From Candidatus Methylospira mobilis (GTDB taxonomy: Bacteria > Pseudomonadota > Gammaproteobacteria > Methylococcales > Methylococcaceae): DNA of 64,000 bases. The stretch covers positions 3,845,389 to 3,909,388 of the forward strand of contig NZ_CP044205.1 in NCBI RefSeq assembly GCF_009498235.1, given 5' to 3'. The notes under the pieces are model-generated. The model did not search any database. It was not told the DNA's origin and worked only from the letters and a program-made list of their open reading frames with translations. This document shows positions 19,601 through 28,504 of this stretch, in pieces; within the stretch, counting starts at the first letter, position 1, and each line of letters starts with the position of its first letter. A program made the translations under genes and the position numbers.

Positions 19601-19665
19601 GCGGCTTCTGCGGTAGTCAATCCGCCGTTGTCGGCCAGGGTGTCCGCATTTTTTGGTATGGGCAT
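16618..19665 (-). CDS. P-type cation ATPase fused to a C-terminal DsbB-like domain
   Basis: 1015 residues from ATG 19665 (a TTG at 19677 is also in frame). Residues 1 to about 845 form a complete P-type ATPase of the Ca2+/PMR or H+ type: actuator TGEAVP near 159, ion-site PEEYP at 279-283, phosphorylation DKTGT at 322-326, hinge MTGDGVNDASALK. The last ~165 residues are a four-helix DsbB-type quinone reductase: CELC at 880-883 near the first periplasmic loop, and a second Cys pair at 944 and 973 on either side of EWLGLQFPVLF. All four DsbB cysteines are present. Known DsbB reoxidises DsbA and passes electrons to quinone. The b561 gene stops 8 bases before it. Local GC is higher than in the flanks, suggesting transfer. 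The transported ion is unknown. Confidence 0.85.
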   Translation of the reverse strand: MPIPKNADTLADNGGLTTAEAAKRLAEDGPNALPSEQRRTWLRIVWEAAREPMFLLLFAAGTLYLVFGELQEGLILFGFVLVTLSLTLYQEGKTERAMDALRDLTSPRALVIRDGDARRIAGRDVVRGDWVMLTEGDRVPADAVLVAGSGVQVDESLLTGEAVPASKTIATGDEEPAAARPGGDDTPFVYSGTLVVAGQGTARVTTTGARSEIGRIGAALGTLQTERSPLQKQTARLIRTLAFLALGMSLLLMLVHGLLRGDWLQAALAGIALAMAMLPEEYPVVLAVFPALGAWRLSKEKVLTRRMAAIETLGATSVLCVDKTGTLTENRMTVAWLVVGDDRFTVAETTADALPEAFHALVEFSILASKTNPFDPMEQAFQRLGQRFLAQTEHLHRDWALMQEYGLTPQLRAMAHVWKATQGAEYVVAAKGAPEAIIDLCHLDAAVQQRIAAAAEALAGEGLRVLAVAQARHAGEPWPAAEHDFDFKFIGLLGLSDPLRAEIPAAVGQCREAGIRVVMITGDYPATAQTIARQAGLDAADILSGDDLTALSDAQLQERMKTVSVCARISPEQKLRIVQALKSDGEITAMTGDGVNDASALKAAHVGIAMGGRGTDVAREAASLVLLDDNFASIVGAVRLGRRIFDNMQKSMSYILAVHVPIAGMALLPVLLGYPAMLFPTHIAFLQIVIDPTCSLAFENEPAEADSMKRPPRDPDAPLFGGATLWHALLQGLGVLAVVMGAYAFAQGELSEPAARAFAFAVLVTANLALIFANRPRSRTLLASLRMPNPVLWIVTGLTLAMLALSLYLPPLAKLFRFAPLPTSELGIAFGLGLASVACLQLFKLRNAGIRLVWITLALACVAAVCASLGLTRWMERSFCELCVLQRLLFMLVAALALLIAALPDGRRARWIPGGLAIGFVALGLGLAAYQSWLYRQPPNAAACADGFARLMDYPLEWLGLQFPVLFLSNGVCEEQGLAMLGLPLANWTLMAFAAYLVLAVWALVGEHRIRKQGL

Positions 19666-19673
19666 CGGTGGGC

Positions 19674-20222
19674 TCAATCGGGGTTTGGCAGCATCCGCAG
19701 AAGCGTGCCATCGTGTAGAAGATAGTGATGAAACAGGGCTGCGGCGGCATGGAAACCAATCAGAAAGTATCCCACCGTGCCGCCGGTCTCATGGATTTCC
19801 TTGATGAACTCTGCGACATTTTTGCTTTCGCCAATCAGCGCAGGCCATTGCAGGCCGAAGAAAGGGATAGTCTTGCCTGCCGCACTGAGCATCAGCCAGC
19901 CGGCCAGCGGCATACTGATCATGAATCCATAAAGCGCATAACGCATCAGCTTGGCCAACAGCTTCTGCCAGCCTGGCGGATCCGGCTCAACGCGAGGGAG
20001 GGTACTGGTCAGGTGGACGACCACCCTTAGCGAGGCCAGGATCAGAACCGACAAACCTAGCATGAAGTGCCAAGTCTTCAAACCCTCGCAAAGATCGCTG
20101 CCCTTGGGGAAAAGCTCGCGCAGATCAATGCAGGCGTAAACCGCCACCAGCAGAAACAGCATGAACCAGTGGAGACCTATGGACAGGAGCCCGTAACGGT
20201 CTGTGCTATTGCGCCATTGCAT
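19674..20222 (-). CDS. Cytochrome b561 family protein
   Basis: 182 residues with four membrane helices typical of the bacterial b561/CybB family. Haem-ligand histidines are in SIGLHWFML, LKTWHFMLGLSV, the later EIHETGG and in IGFHAAAALFHHY. Members bind two b haems and pass electrons between quinol and acceptors such as superoxide or periplasmic oxidants. It is the first gene of a leftward unit with the P-type ATPase-DsbB fusion, separated by 8 bases, so the two are almost certainly co-transcribed. A quinone-linked b-type cytochrome beside a quinone-linked DsbB domain suggests a shared redox role (inference). Confidence 0.9.
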   Translation of the reverse strand: MQWRNSTDRYGLLSIGLHWFMLFLLVAVYACIDLRELFPKGSDLCEGLKTWHFMLGLSVLILASLRVVVHLTSTLPRVEPDPPGWQKLLAKLMRYALYGFMISMPLAGWLMLSAAGKTIPFFGLQWPALIGESKNVAEFIKEIHETGGTVGYFLIGFHAAAALFHHYLLHDGTLLRMLPNPD

Positions 20223-20991
20223 AGACTTGCTCCGAAGCGGTGAAACCGGACCAGATGGGAAATCGAAAAGAGTGCATGGTTTTCTCCGAGTATAGCCTCA
20301 GTGATTGACGCGGCCCACTCATTCAAGGGGCTTGTCGAAATCCGCCCTTCGGCACGCTCAGGTAAGAACGGGATGCCAGGGCTCGGTTTATAAGAGCCTA
20401 AGCGCAAGACTAGCCGCAGTCTGTACGGCATCGCGCACATCGAGATGATTCCTCTATCCTTGGTTTGTAGGCTAACGCACAGACTGTGGCGGGCTTTCAC
20501 GATATTTTGAGGCTTTCGAAAATCGTGCATCCACTTCCGGGTGTGTTTAAACAAACGGCACAAAAGTCCCATAGAATTTCATGCGGGCAACCGCAAGAGC
20601 CACGACTATTTTGAGCAGTCGCTTTGCACTCCTGTTTACCCTTGCCGTTACTGCCGGGGTGTCCTAAAGTCGACTCATCTTTCTCTGTTTGCGACGAAGG
20701 TTTGCTGGAGTTGGTCGTTGGAGCGCTGCCGACAAGCTGCGCGTCAACGCCGAAACACACTGGGGATGGCCTTATGAAATTCACACATGATACTCAGGCC
20801 CGAACTATAAACAGATGCGAACCGTCCGCATTGATCTTTCATAAAATGTTTATTTTACAATCTGTTGAAGGATTACATTTCAGGGGAAACAGGGATTGAG
20901 TTGGCGTTTCTGCAAAATAGCTGTAGAATTTCCGGTCAGGTCCGCAAATGAAAACCGTTGCGCTTGCAACATAATAATAACGATACACAAC
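20223..20991. other. Intergenic region; possible small antisense frame, repeat scraps
   Basis: About 770 bases. A minus-strand frame at 20497-20784 encodes 95 residues with five cysteines (one run is GSCGCPHE), but I find no family and no convincing ribosome binding site. A scrap of a 'TCGACAAGCC...CTTCGGCACGCTCAGG'-like repeat lies near 20330-20365. The upstream half must contain the promoter of the b561 operon, and AT-rich sequence at 20830-20990 probably that of the CZB gene. Confidence 0.35.
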
Positions 20992-21345
20992 ATGAACTTA
21001 GACGAAGCACTGCACAAACACGCCGAATGGAAAACGAAATTACGAACCGCTATCTTTAAAAAAGAAGCTGTCGACGCCTCTACCATAGCAAAAGACAATT
21101 GCTGTGACCTGGGACGCTGGCTCTATGGAGAGGCCTACAAAAGTTATGGCGACTTGGGAACTTACAAGATCTGCGTGCAGAAACACGCCAATTTTCATAG
21201 TGAAGCAGGAAAAATAGCCTTCCTCATCAATGACAAGAAATACGACGAGGCAGACCTTGCCCTTGCAGCGCATTCCCCTTATGCTCAGGCTAGTAATGAG
21301 GTGGCAACAGCTATTGTCAGATTGCGCAAAGAGGCGTCATTATAA
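20992..21345 (+). CDS. Stand-alone CZB (chemoreceptor zinc-binding) domain protein
   Basis: 117 residues, essentially one CZB domain. The zinc ligands follow the family pattern: His in HAEWKTKLRTAI, Cys in CCDLGRWLYGEAYK, and two His in KHANFHSEAGKI. In known proteins this domain is attached to chemoreceptors or diguanylate cyclases and senses zinc or hypochlorous acid; here it is alone. I chose ATG 20992 because the extension to 20896 adds nothing conserved. No signalling gene is adjacent, although a chemoreceptor lacking a CZB domain is 4 kb away (25387-27321). Confidence 0.85.
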   Translation: MNLDEALHKHAEWKTKLRTAIFKKEAVDASTIAKDNCCDLGRWLYGEAYKSYGDLGTYKICVQKHANFHSEAGKIAFLINDKKYDEADLALAAHSPYAQASNEVATAIVRLRKEASL

Positions 21346-21699
21346 ATATAAACATTCCCATCGTCTTCTTGCTCAAACCCTTCGCTTCAATCCAACAGAA
21401 GAACTTACGATGAAACTCGGCTTACAAACCGGCGCGCTCGCGGCAAGGCTTGAGGGATTAATAGTGACGCCATAGTTAAACTGCACTTATGGCGTCCGTT
21501 ACTGGAAACCGTCACAATCACGCGGCAGGCTTTCCGAACCAGCAACCCTCTTTCCAAGCTACCTGAAACACCGCTGCATACACAAGGCGCTGACCGGATA
21601 TAGTTTTATTGCTTACTATAAAAAAGAAAGAGGAGTGTAATGGTTTAATGAAGCCGGACACTTCGAAAGGCAGATTTTATACTGTCAGCAGAGGTGAGC

Positions 21700-22017
21700 A
21701 TGAAGACAAACGAGAAAAAACACAAGCGCCCCAAATACAGTCTGGAATTTAAGCAAGATGCCGCCCAGCTGGTTCTTGAAAAAGGCTACAGCCTGAACCA
21801 GGCTGCGGACCATTTGGGCATATCATTAAGTGCCCTCGGGCGCTGGGTTCGTGCGGAACGCAAGCCTTCCGGCAATGACTCCGCGACGAAAAAGCCAGGC
21901 TTGAATCTGGGGGATCACGATGAATTGATTCGCTTGCGCAAGGAAAATGAACAGTTGCGAATGGAGCGCGAGATATTAAAAAAGGCCGCAGTCTTCTTTG
22001 CGAAAGAAGCCGAATAA
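21700..22017 (+). CDS. IS3-family OrfA (DNA-binding subunit)
   Basis: 105 residues from ATG 21700. A helix-turn-helix (FKQDAAQLVLEKGYSLNQAA, DHLGISLSALGRWVR) is followed by a leucine-zipper-like stretch (ELIRLRKENEQLRMEREILK). An A6G run (TTAAAAAAGG) near 21977-21986 is a classical -1 slippage site; shifting there would fuse it to orfB and make the OrfAB transposase. It appears intact. Confidence 0.93.
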   Translation: MKTNEKKHKRPKYSLEFKQDAAQLVLEKGYSLNQAADHLGISLSALGRWVRAERKPSGNDSATKKPGLNLGDHDELIRLRKENEQLRMEREILKKAAVFFAKEAE

Positions 22018-22034
22018 AGTACGGGTTTATTCAG

Positions 22035-22883
22035 GTGCAACAGAAGACGTATCCAGTGACCGTGCTCTGTCGAGTGATGCAGGTGAGTACCAGTGCGTAT
22101 TATGAGTGGTTAAAAGCCCGACAGGACAGCGATAAGGATCAACAAGATCAAAAGCTTGCCGAGAAGGCGAGGCAGATTTTCATCGACAATAAACAGTGCT
22201 TTGGTTCGCGTCGTTTAGCGGATCGACTGCAAAAACAAGGTTTTGTCGTTGGGCGTTTTAAAACGCGGCGCATCATGCGAGATTTAAACTTGAAGGTGCG
22301 CTATCCCAGGCGAGTTAAGGTCACCACCGATAGTAACCATAACGAGGCCATTTCGCCCAACCGCTTGGACCGGCAATTCCAGGTTGGCAAGCCCAATCAA
22401 GTATGGACGACAGATATCACCTACGTGTGGACCCTAGAAGGCTGGCTTTATGTCGCGGTGGTCATCGATCTGTTTTCCCGGCAAGTCGTGGGCTGGGCGA
22501 TTGATGATCACATGCGGGCCTCGCTGTGCGTCAAGGCCTTGCAAATGGCCTTCTGGCGCCGCAAACCGCCACCCGGTCTGTTGCATCACTCGGATCGTGG
22601 CAGCCAGTATGCGAGCAGGGAATATCGCCGGCATTTAGACGTGATGAAGATGGAACAGAGTATGAGCCGCAAAGGGAACTGCTGGGACAACTCGCCGACC
22701 GAACGTTTTTTTCGCAGCTTGAAGCATGAGCAGCTCAACTACGAAAAATTCAAGACCCAAGCGGCGGCAAAACTGAGTGTGATCGATTATTTGGCTTTTT
22801 ATAATGGCCTTCGACCACACTCAACATTGGGCTACCAGTCCCCACTCGAATTCGAGCGGGAATTTTATAGAAACGCTGCCTGA
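22035..22883 (+). CDS. IS3-family OrfB (integrase-type catalytic subunit)
   Basis: 282 residues from GTG 22035, read mainly as a fusion with OrfA after -1 frameshifting. An HTH_21 region (DNKQCFGSRRLADRLQKQGF) precedes the rve integrase core: first Asp in VWTTDITYVWTLEGWLYVAV, second in HHSDRGSQYAS, Glu in DNSPTERFFRSLKHE, and the family ending FYNGLRPHSTLGYQSPLEFE. All catalytic residues are present. Confidence 0.95.
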   Translation: MQQKTYPVTVLCRVMQVSTSAYYEWLKARQDSDKDQQDQKLAEKARQIFIDNKQCFGSRRLADRLQKQGFVVGRFKTRRIMRDLNLKVRYPRRVKVTTDSNHNEAISPNRLDRQFQVGKPNQVWTTDITYVWTLEGWLYVAVVIDLFSRQVVGWAIDDHMRASLCVKALQMAFWRRKPPPGLLHHSDRGSQYASREYRRHLDVMKMEQSMSRKGNCWDNSPTERFFRSLKHEQLNYEKFKTQAAAKLSVIDYLAFYNGLRPHSTLGYQSPLEFEREFYRNAA

Positions 22884-22930
22884 ACAGGTGTCCGGTTTTT
22901 GTTGACCATTACAGGAGTTTACAACTACAG

Positions 22931-23347
22931 TTACGAAACACCCTTGGAGTTAAGGAACTTACCGAACTCCTTGTCTACCTTCATTATATGGTTATACAGC
23001 CAGTCTTTCAGAAAAGCCAGGGTGTCCTGCTGTATATTGGCATGCTTTTCCTTGAAGTCTTTTTCAAACTGGCTTATTTTATCAATGAATTTATTATGTT
23101 CATTTATATGCGCGGGCGACTCGGGATACTCATGCACATCCATTAAATATTGCTCAATCGAAAAGTGAGCGATTGTATAATCAACGAGTTCCTCGAGAAT
23201 TTCTTGCGTGATTTTTTCGCTGCCTGACTTATCCGGACTGATGATATCGTCATGCAATAAATTTATCAGCTCAACCAATCGCTGGTGTTGATCATCGATT
23301 TCCAAAACTCCCACGACCAGGTTATCATCCCATTCGAATAATGCCAT
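22931..23347 (-). CDS. Bacteriohemerythrin
   Basis: 138 residues, a single four-helix hemerythrin domain. The di-iron ligands are all visible: DDQHQRLVELIN, HFSIEQYLMDVHEYPESPAH with a His and Glu, INEHNKFID, and LYNHIMKVDKEF with the terminal His and Asp. It reversibly binds O2 and, in methanotrophs, homologues are reported to deliver O2 to particulate methane monooxygenase. Its 3' end is about 17 bases from the right end of the IS3 element. No partner gene is adjacent, so its role here is inferred from the family. Confidence 0.92.
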   Translation of the reverse strand: MALFEWDDNLVVGVLEIDDQHQRLVELINLLHDDIISPDKSGSEKITQEILEELVDYTIAHFSIEQYLMDVHEYPESPAHINEHNKFIDKISQFEKDFKEKHANIQQDTLAFLKDWLYNHIMKVDKEFGKFLNSKGVS

Positions 23348-23732
23348 AGCTTCCTCATTTTTAAAGTAAAGAACAACGTTCTGGAATAAAAAGCTTCTTC
23401 ACGCTGACGCGCCGCTCCAAGCAAACAGCTTCCTTATGTAATCTGCCGGCATTGAATTAATCGGTGCATTCTTATGGAGTGCAAGCATATCACCTGGGTA
23501 GGAAATTTCCAATACATTCCAATGGGTGCATTAGGGTTGACTCAAACGCGCTCGCAACCTGTACCTGCCACGCAAACACACAGTCCAACGCGGCGCGAGG
23601 AGCCAGCCCCCTCCTGCTCTCAATAACATTCCGCCTGCAGATCGCAGAACCGGCTCAGGCACCAGGGGACGCGAATACATCATTGAAATGCTGCTCACAG
23701 CCGATCATGAGTTTCCGCGTCAGAGTGTAATG
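23348..23732. other. Intergenic, no supported gene
   Basis: 385 bases. The part nearest 23348 must hold the promoter of the hemerythrin gene. A plus-strand frame at 23464-23730 shows no conserved pattern. I see no repeat or RNA gene here. Confidence 0.4.
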
Positions 23733-24008
23733 TTACTCCGTTGATTTCAGATCAATGCCTTCGATATTTTGAACAATTTTTTTGCCGGCGGCACACTTTA
23801 CGGTAGCCGCATAGCTTTTATTAATTTCCACGTTGACCCCGGCTTCTTCAGAATGTTGATCGGAGTTTTTATCCACACTCCAAAACACGCTGTAGGTAGT
23901 ATTGCCATTTGGAATTTCAACGGAGTAGGTCATATAACGCCCTACGCCCTGCCACTGGGTTGTGGTTGCATCGCCTCTTGGAATATGAATAATAATTTCC
24001 GGTTTTTC
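23733..24008 (-). pseudogene. Remnant of a small unknown protein, 5' end damaged
   Basis: One minus frame encodes KPEIIIHIPRGDATTTQWQG, then GVGRYMTYSVEIPNGNTTYS and a further ~55 residues to the stop at 23733, with no start codon before the first stop upstream. An overlapping frame offers ATG at about 24011 (MKNRKLLFIFQEAMQ) that stops after about 22 residues. A frameshift just after the start of a small beta-rich protein would explain both. The family is not recognised. Confidence 0.3.
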
Positions 24009-24254
24009 ATTCTATTTTCCAAATGAATACTCAATGGCTTTTTGAGAGTCGCACACCGCAATGAGTTTTCCTTTATCAGTTGGCTCAATATGGGTTTCAG
24101 GGTCTTGAAGACCCGTTTTTTAAAGGAAAAAATAGTCTGAGCGGAAATAAGAAGGTAAGATACGGGTTATTTTTCATAACCAATTGAAATAAGTGACGAT
24201 CATAAATATTAAAGCATTAGTCAACGACGCCTCTTGCTACGAAAAGATTAGAGA

Positions 24255-25060
<806 letters not shown>

Positions 25061-25386
25061 CTCGGACTCTTAAGCAGCATTGCAACGCCTTCCATCTATG
25101 CCCGAATTATCCCGACCGGGCCAGATCCTGCCAACGCAGCATAAACAATCCTGGCTTGCGCGGTCGAGTAAGGCGGTTGAAAGCCATCTCTGTAATTTAT
25201 TCACGGTCACTTCACTGAGGGTTCGGTCGGAAATAACTTTTTCCTGGCCTATTTCCAACAATGGAAACTGTAATGCAATAACCGATGGATGCGCGCGCTT
25301 ATCCACCCTAGAGCTAAGATAGACAAATGCCCCCCCAAAAAGTCCGTACGCTTGGCATCATAACGGATAGCTATTCCCACCTCATC
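25061..25386. other. Intergenic between OYE pseudogene and MCP
   Basis: 326 bases with no supported gene. It includes a partial copy of the R3 repeat (GATGCGCGCGCTTATCCACC, about 25287-25306). Nothing else is recognisable. Confidence 0.4.
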
Positions 25387-27321
25387 CTAAAAACGCACAA
25401 ACTCGCTTTCATCAAAACCGGCGGGCGGCAGATTCGGGAAATCCATCCTTGATTTCGGCTTGGGCGGTTTGAAGGAACGTGATGCCTTATTGCTGTTGGA
25501 TTTGGCCTGTCGCTGTTGATGTTCTTCTATCCTGACAGTAAAAAAGCTCATCAAGTTCTGAAGCTGTTCCGCCTTGTCTCCCATCTCTTCCGCTGTCGCC
25601 GCCAGTTCTTCCGATGCGCTGGCATTCTGCTGCGTAACCTGGCTTAACTGCAACATCGCCTTGTTGATCTGTTCGATGCCGGTGGCTTGCTCCTCCGAGG
25701 CCGAAGTAATTTCCTGCACCAGATCCGATGTCTTGGCAATGCTGGGTACAATTTCCTTAAGCAAATGACCGGCGTTTTCCGCTAGTTCGACGCTGTTGCT
25801 TGCCTGTTCAATAATTTCCTGCGCCGCAACCTGACTACGCTCAGCCAGTTTGCGCACTTCCGCGGCGACCACGGCGAAACCTTTGCCATGCTCTCCGGCC
25901 CGTGCCGCTTCTATCGCCGCATTCAGCGCCAATAAATTGGTTTGATAGGCGATATCGTCTATGATCTGAATTTTGTTGGCGATAATCTTCATGGCCGCGA
26001 CCGTTTGCAAAACAGCCTCGCCGCCCTTGCCGGCCTCTTGGGCAGCCTTGTTGGCCATGCCGTCAGTCACTTTGGCGTTTTCCGCGTTTTGCATAACCGA
26101 AGAACTCATCTGCTCCACCGCACTGCTGGTTTCTTCGACGCTGGCAGCCTGTTCGCTGGCGCCTTGCGATAGGGATTGCGCTGTCGCGTTGACCTCTCCA
26201 GTCGTTTCAACCAGGGTTTCAGTCGCTATCAGCACCTGGCAGATGGTTTTTGCCAGTTTATCTGCAGTATTGTTTACAGTGTCGCGTAATTGACTTAACT
26301 GTCCGCGATATTCCTCTGTGATGCTCAAAGTCATGTCGCCCTTCTCCATAGCCGTCAACACACGCATCACTTCGTTGATCGGGCCGATGACAGCATCAAG
26401 CGTGTTGTTGACGCCCTGTATAATTTTGCGGAAGTCTCCCTGATGCCTGGCGGCGTTTGCTCGTGTATCCAATTTACCCTCGGCAGCGGCTGCCGAGAGC
26501 AGGCTGGCATCCTCCGCCAGCGCATTAATGGCGCCAACCATTTTCATCAGCGAGAACATCACGCTGCTGTTGTCGTTGGCTCTAAGCACGATGTTGTCGC
26601 TTAAATTGCCACGCGCCACGTTGTCGGCAATTTCAGCCAGCCGCGCCGGTTCACCGCCGAGTTGACCCAGCAGCACACGCGTGACCCAGAGCGTAATAAT
26701 GCAACCTAAAACAAAAGCAGCAACCGTGAGCACGCACATTAACAAACGCGCCGCCGAATAACCGCTCTGCGCATCCTTGCCAGATTTTTCCATCAATTCG
26801 TTTTGATATTTGATCAGGTTGTTGGTGGCTTCGATATAGTTGGTTTGCAAACCGCGCACATCTTTCAACATGAAGTCGACCGCTTCCTTGCTTTCGCTAT
26901 TGCCTATCATTTGCATGAGATGCTCCTGCGCCACAGCATATTTGGCGCGCGCATCTTTCACCGACGCGAGGGCAATCTTGCCTTGATCGGTTGTAATTAT
27001 TTTTTCCAGCCTGGCAAGGTCTTCCGTAATCGTCTTGCGTGCATCATCGATTCGACTCAGCTCCCTGTTTATCGACTCCTTGTCGCTCAGTAACAGCGCA
27101 TTACGCATGGCGCGTGCGACGACATTGATATTACTGATGACGTCATTGGCGATCACAGTCTTCTGGTAGCGGTCATTGACTATCAAGCTGATGGATTCAT
27201 TGAGATTACCCATACGGGTGATGGCAATCCAGGCAACGACGACCATCATGGCGATAATGGAGCCAAAGCCAAGAGCAAGGCGCAGACTAACTTTCAGGTC
27301 TCGAAACATACTGTTATCCAT
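25387..27321 (-). CDS. Methyl-accepting chemotaxis protein
   Basis: 644 residues. Membrane helices at about 15-35 and 190-215 enclose a four-helix-bundle periplasmic sensor. One HAMP follows immediately and probably a second around 290-345 ([20 protein letters not shown]). The cytoplasmic signalling domain has the hairpin core [20 protein letters not shown] with [20 protein letters not shown]. It passes ligand information to CheA/CheW; no che genes are in the window, so it is an orphan receptor. The tail (residues after about 600) is basic and Pro-rich with no CheR-docking pentapeptide. The ligand is unknown. Confidence 0.94.
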   Translation of the reverse strand: MDNSMFRDLKVSLRLALGFGSIIAMMVVVAWIAITRMGNLNESISLIVNDRYQKTVIANDVISNINVVARAMRNALLLSDKESINRELSRIDDARKTITEDLARLEKIITTDQGKIALASVKDARAKYAVAQEHLMQMIGNSESKEAVDFMLKDVRGLQTNYIEATNNLIKYQNELMEKSGKDAQSGYSAARLLMCVLTVAAFVLGCIITLWVTRVLLGQLGGEPARLAEIADNVARGNLSDNIVLRANDNSSVMFSLMKMVGAINALAEDASLLSAAAAEGKLDTRANAARHQGDFRKIIQGVNNTLDAVIGPINEVMRVLTAMEKGDMTLSITEEYRGQLSQLRDTVNNTADKLAKTICQVLIATETLVETTGEVNATAQSLSQGASEQAASVEETSSAVEQMSSSVMQNAENAKVTDGMANKAAQEAGKGGEAVLQTVAAMKIIANKIQIIDDIAYQTNLLALNAAIEAARAGEHGKGFAVVAAEVRKLAERSQVAAQEIIEQASNSVELAENAGHLLKEIVPSIAKTSDLVQEITSASEEQATGIEQINKAMLQLSQVTQQNASASEELAATAEEMGDKAEQLQNLMSFFTVRIEEHQQRQAKSNSNKASRSFKPPKPKSRMDFPNLPPAGFDESEFVRF

Positions 27322-27474
27322 TAAATGTTTATCAGTTCATGAGGGGATCAAATGGAAACTCAGACGTCTCCATCCGTATCTGGGCGAGAAATATTATCGC
27401 TTACTTATATTTCTATAGATAGCTGTCGAGTCTTGCCACATGGATTCAGAAAACACCCTGTAAGGATGGATTTA

Positions 27475-28185
27475 TCACGAACCGTCAAATATTGAAACGG
27501 TATACTTCGGTACGGTTGGCTGAGTATAGAGACAGGCCGGTTGATTGTTAATATGTCCTTCGGTCGCGCCGTATTGCGTACCCGGACAGCCCGGCCCTGA
27601 AGGCGGATTTTGTGATCCGGAGCAAATATCGCAACCTGCCGGGAAGACCCCCGTGTTTTGACTGTTGCCCAACTCCGATGTAACTATGATCGGGTTACCG
27701 GAAGACGGCGTTATCGACATACCGTAGTTGAAACCATTAACGAGGCTGATATCGTACCAGTCGCTCCCACTGGTATTCAGGTTCAACTCCGCCATCGTCA
27801 AGCCCGTCCCGCCGCCGCAAGTGGACCAGGCCGCTATATTTGCTGAAATAGCTACATTGAAATTTCCATTTGTTAAAGCAAAAGTTTGCTTGTTTGGCGG
27901 GCTGTTCGGCGTTAATGGGATAGCCGGACCCAATTGGAAATAGCAGATAAGCGGGTTTGCAGCAAGCCAGCTGCAAATGGGGAAGTCGCTTTGGCTATAA
28001 GAACCCATCGAGCCGTTATTGAACCCCATATAGACTGTAATGCTGCTCGATGAGTTATTTTCCACGATCAGTGTTTGATTCACCGCCGCTGCGGTATTCC
28101 GCAAGTTATTTGAACAGCCGGAAACAGATGGAATAAGGAGGCAGACACAGATCATCAAGAAGAGGCGCTTTAACATTGTTTTCAT
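27475..28185 (-). CDS. Thaumatin-like secreted lipoprotein
   Basis: 236 residues from ATG 28185, which has GGTGAG five bases upstream (an ATG at 28197 lacks this). The signal peptide ends in a lipobox, PSVSGC, so Cys is likely lipidated. The mature part resembles a thaumatin-like fold: strand-rich N-terminus (LIVENNSSSSITVYMGF), the diagnostic segment GSDWYDISLVNGFNYGMSIT, and many Cys residues (about eight) able to form disulfides. Bacterial members are poorly studied; plant ones bind or degrade beta-glucans. The gene stands alone between the chemoreceptor and a dead transposase. The fold call rests on one strong motif. Confidence 0.65.
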   Translation of the reverse strand: MKTMLKRLFLMICVCLLIPSVSGCSNNLRNTAAAVNQTLIVENNSSSSITVYMGFNNGSMGSYSQSDFPICSWLAANPLICYFQLGPAIPLTPNSPPNKQTFALTNGNFNVAISANIAAWSTCGGGTGLTMAELNLNTSGSDWYDISLVNGFNYGMSITPSSGNPIIVTSELGNSQNTGVFPAGCDICSGSQNPPSGPGCPGTQYGATEGHINNQPACLYTQPTVPKYTVSIFDGS

Positions 28186-28504
28186 TTTTCTCACCATACA
28201 ATCAATGCGTTGAAATTAAACGGAAAACCGTAGTCATCGTTACACATAAGATTAAGCGATACTATTCCATTCAAGACTGATCATCTGAACCGTAGCCTTC
28301 CAGCAAGCATTTATCAATCTGAAATAAAACTGTATTTTCATGGCGTGCTCAAAATACAAGTGCAACCTTATGGTAAGGTGTTCCGATGAAAAAGAAAGAC
28401 GCCTGCCTAATAATGCTTTTAAGCGAAATGGCTTGATGTCGCCATCATATATTCATCTGTACCTATTGTCACCTTTCAGGAAAATGTTGAAACACCAATC
28501 GAAC
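28186..28504. other. Intergenic, no supported gene
   Basis: About 320 bases separating the lipoprotein start from the end of the RAYT remnant. AT-rich near 28200-28340, which probably holds the lipoprotein promoter on the minus strand. No repeat or hairpin that I can support. Confidence 0.35.

Larger units (their letters stand above)
21636..22913 (+). mobile_element. IS3-family insertion sequence with GGAG target duplication
   Basis: 1278 bp with imperfect terminal repeats: left TGTAATGGTTTAATGAAGCC, right (complement) TGTAATGGTCAACAAAAACC, both running on into CGGACAC. Ends are TG...CA as usual. The direct repeat GGAG flanks it at 21632-21635 and 22914-22917. It carries orfA and orfB with a shift site. 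Its right end lies about 14 bases past the stop of the hemerythrin gene, which reads towards it. Confidence 0.93.

Noticed and set aside
20497..20784. 95-residue Cys-containing frame as a new gene
   Set aside because: No ribosome binding site and no recognised family; kept only as a remark in the region entry.
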